Source: Xanthobacteraceae bacterium (GTDB lineage: Bacteria; Pseudomonadota; Alphaproteobacteria; Rhizobiales; Xanthobacteraceae). From it: a DNA stretch of 64,000 nucleotides. The first letter of the stretch is position 1. Each line of letters starts with the position of its first letter. This document shows, in pieces, positions 62,472 through 64,000 of this stretch. Location of the stretch: the NCBI GenBank assembly GCA_030041005.1, contig JASHOR010000148.1:1-64000 (forward strand). The letters are read 5' to 3'. The notes beneath the pieces were generated by a model. The model was not told the DNA's origin, did no database searches, and saw only the letters and a list, made by a program, of their open reading frames with translations. The translations under genes were made by a program, and so were the position numbers.

Positions 62472-63863
62472 ATGACACGGCTTTTGGCCCGCGCTCTCCT
62501 GTTCGCGTTGGCAATGCTTGCGGGCGCCGCGGTCCTGCCCGTGCCGGTGCATGCGCAGTTCTTCGGCGGATGGGGCTCCGATGAGCCCGAACGGAGCGGA
62601 CCGCCCCCGCGGAGCTTCTTTTCCTTCCCATTCTTCGGGCGCCCTTATTCGCGATCCTACGCGCCGCCTGTCGAATCGTACCGGGCGCCGCCACCGCGCA
62701 AACTAGAGACACAGCCCGCCAGCACGGTGGTGGTGATCGGCGACTCGATGGCCGATTGGCTCGCTTACGGCCTTGAGGAAATCTACGCGGACAATCCGCA
62801 GATCGGAATCGTGCGCAAGGTCAAGCTGAACGCCGGGCTGATCCATTATGAACCGCGCAACGACTCATTGCAGTGGTCGCAAGTGATCAAGGACGCATTG
62901 GCGACGGAGCAGCCCAGCGCCATCGTTGTGATGCTCGGGCTGGACGATCGCCTGGCATTGCGCGCGCCTTCGCTCGCGCCCAAGGCGGGGGAGCACGAGG
63001 GCAAGCAATCTGCCGCGGCACCAAGTAAACAGAAGTCCGGCGAGGCTCCGGCGCAGGGGGATTCCGAAGGGGTGCAGCAGCCGGCCGAAAATGCTGCCGG
63101 TGATGCGTCGGCGGTGAAGCAGCCCGTGCCCGGCGATAGCTACGAATTTCGCACCGATGAATGGGCCAAGCTGTATGCGAAACGCATCGACGACATGATT
63201 ACGGCGCTCAAGAGCAAGGGTGTTCCGGTGCTCTGGGTCGGCCTGCCGGCGATTCGTGGGCCGCGCGCGACGAGTGACATGAGCTACCTGGACGATCTGT
63301 ATCATGAGGCCGCGGACAGGACCGGCATCACCTATGTCGACATCTGGGAAGGCTTCGTCAACGATGACGGACGCTACAGCGTGGAGGGGCCGGATTTCGA
63401 GGGGCAAATCCGCCGGCTCCGCACCAGCGACGGCGTGCATTTTACCAAGTATGGCGCGCTCACCCTGGCGCATCTGGTGGATCAGCAATTGGGCCGGGTC
63501 TTGACGAACCCGTCAGCGCCGGTTGCGTTGCCGTCGCCGCAGGCGTCCGCTCCCGCACAGCCGGGGGCCGCGCGCCCGGCCATCGGGCCGGTGCTGCCGT
63601 TGACCGCCGGCGGCGGCTATGTGCTCGACCCTGGCGCGAGTGCCTCTCTCTTGGGCAGCGGAGGCCAGCCAGCGCCGATCGCCTCCGAAGATCCGACTGT
63701 GCAAAGCGTGCTCGTTCATGGCGATCCGCTTCCCGCTCCCCTCGGCCGCGCCGACAATTTCAAGTGGCCGCCGACCGCAGCAGACGCAAAGCCCGCCCCG
63801 CAACCTAAGCCCGCATCGGCGGCCCCGGCATCGGACAGCGAAAAGGCCGACACAGACCATTAG
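62472..63863 (+). CDS. DUF459-type SGNH hydrolase-like exported protein
   Basis: 463 residues. A Sec signal peptide (LLARALLFALAMLAGAAVLP, ending VHAQ) is followed by a Pro/Phe-rich stretch, then the SGNH fold: VVVIGDSMADWLAYGLEEIY (Ser block), MLGLDDRLALR, VPVLWVGLPAIRG and DGVHFTKYGALTLAHLV (Asp/His block). A ~50-residue Ala/Glu/Lys/Gln-rich insert lies near residues 175-225 and the C-terminal ~110 residues are Pro/Ala-rich low complexity. Related DUF459 proteins are frequent in Bradyrhizobium relatives; acetyl ester hydrolysis or transfer on an envelope polysaccharide is possible. The last 137 bases of the window show no clear gene. Confidence 0.88.
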   Translation: MTRLLARALLFALAMLAGAAVLPVPVHAQFFGGWGSDEPERSGPPPRSFFSFPFFGRPYSRSYAPPVESYRAPPPRKLETQPASTVVVIGDSMADWLAYGLEEIYADNPQIGIVRKVKLNAGLIHYEPRNDSLQWSQVIKDALATEQPSAIVVMLGLDDRLALRAPSLAPKAGEHEGKQSAAAPSKQKSGEAPAQGDSEGVQQPAENAAGDASAVKQPVPGDSYEFRTDEWAKLYAKRIDDMITALKSKGVPVLWVGLPAIRGPRATSDMSYLDDLYHEAADRTGITYVDIWEGFVNDDGRYSVEGPDFEGQIRRLRTSDGVHFTKYGALTLAHLVDQQLGRVLTNPSAPVALPSPQASAPAQPGAARPAIGPVLPLTAGGGYVLDPGASASLLGSGGQPAPIASEDPTVQSVLVHGDPLPAPLGRADNFKWPPTAADAKPAPQPKPASAAPASDSEKADTDH

Positions 63864-64000
63864 GTCGTTGCGATCCGCCGGCCAAAGCCGCAAGCCGCAT
63901 GGCTTCGTCGCGAGTGCGTTTTGCGGGGGTCGCGAGGCGCAAACCGCATTGGCACGCGCGGTCAAGAACTTCGCCACCGGCCGCGCAGCGCGGCCCACGG

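Noticed and set aside
1-64000. CRISPR arrays, tRNA or rRNA genes, prophage or complete insertion sequences
   Set aside because: No regularly spaced repeats, no tRNA-like cloverleaf, no rRNA sequence and no transposase or phage genes were seen.

Overview
The window is GC-rich, tightly packed DNA of an alphaproteobacterium, most likely a member of the Hyphomicrobiales (Bradyrhizobium/Xanthobacteraceae type). This placement rests on the Bug-type solute receptor, the HWE-type kinase fragment, the DUF459 SGNH protein, several NMT1-type ABC receptors and the long runs of overlapping genes. It is an inference; no rRNA gene is present.

Layout. Positions 1-1.3 kb hold the start of a Bug/TctC receptor, three related short palindromic repeats and a truncated HWE histidine kinase. 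From 1.3 to 3.3 kb on the + strand come a small unknown protein, an SDR and a free-standing homologue of the C-terminal nitroreductase domain of FbiB. From 13.1 down to 3.3 kb on the - strand runs a translationally coupled operon for coenzyme F420: npdG, cofE, cofD, a three-domain CofC-CofG-CofH fusion, a fold-type II PLP enzyme, the two subunits of a class I CoA-transferase and an LLM-class (F420-type) oxidoreductase. Next come an M20 peptidase, a GntR/HutC regulator and a divergent UbiD-family decarboxylase (13.1-16.9 kb). From 35.2 down to 17 kb on the - strand lies a large catabolic and uptake block: livKHMGF, two paralogous molybdenum hydroxylase large subunits, a FrdA-like flavoprotein with a small 2Fe-2S partner, a CoxM-like FAD subunit, a CoxS-CoxG fusion, an NMT1-type ABC transporter, a DUF1989 protein and two solute receptors.

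From 35.5 to 40.3 kb is the glycine cleavage operon gcvT-gcvH-gcvP behind a tandem glycine riboswitch. From 40.5 to 58.8 kb, on the + strand, a decayed glgX copy precedes a run of seven genes for alpha-glucan and trehalose metabolism: glgE, treS-mak, glgB, glgX, treZ, malQ, treY. The window ends with a second NMT1-type ABC transporter and a DUF459 SGNH protein.

How the parts may work together. A 14-bp palindrome, best copy TACTAAGATTAGTA, occurs upstream of npdG, the M20 peptidase, the second molybdenum hydroxylase operon and livK, all around the GntR gene. I infer that GntR coordinates F420 biosynthesis with uptake and oxidative breakdown of an unidentified, probably nitrogen-containing and carboxylated (hetero)aromatic compound. 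The co-regulation, the triple-domain CofCGH fusion and the free-standing FbiB-type reductase are the most interesting features. The substrate cannot be named from sequence alone.
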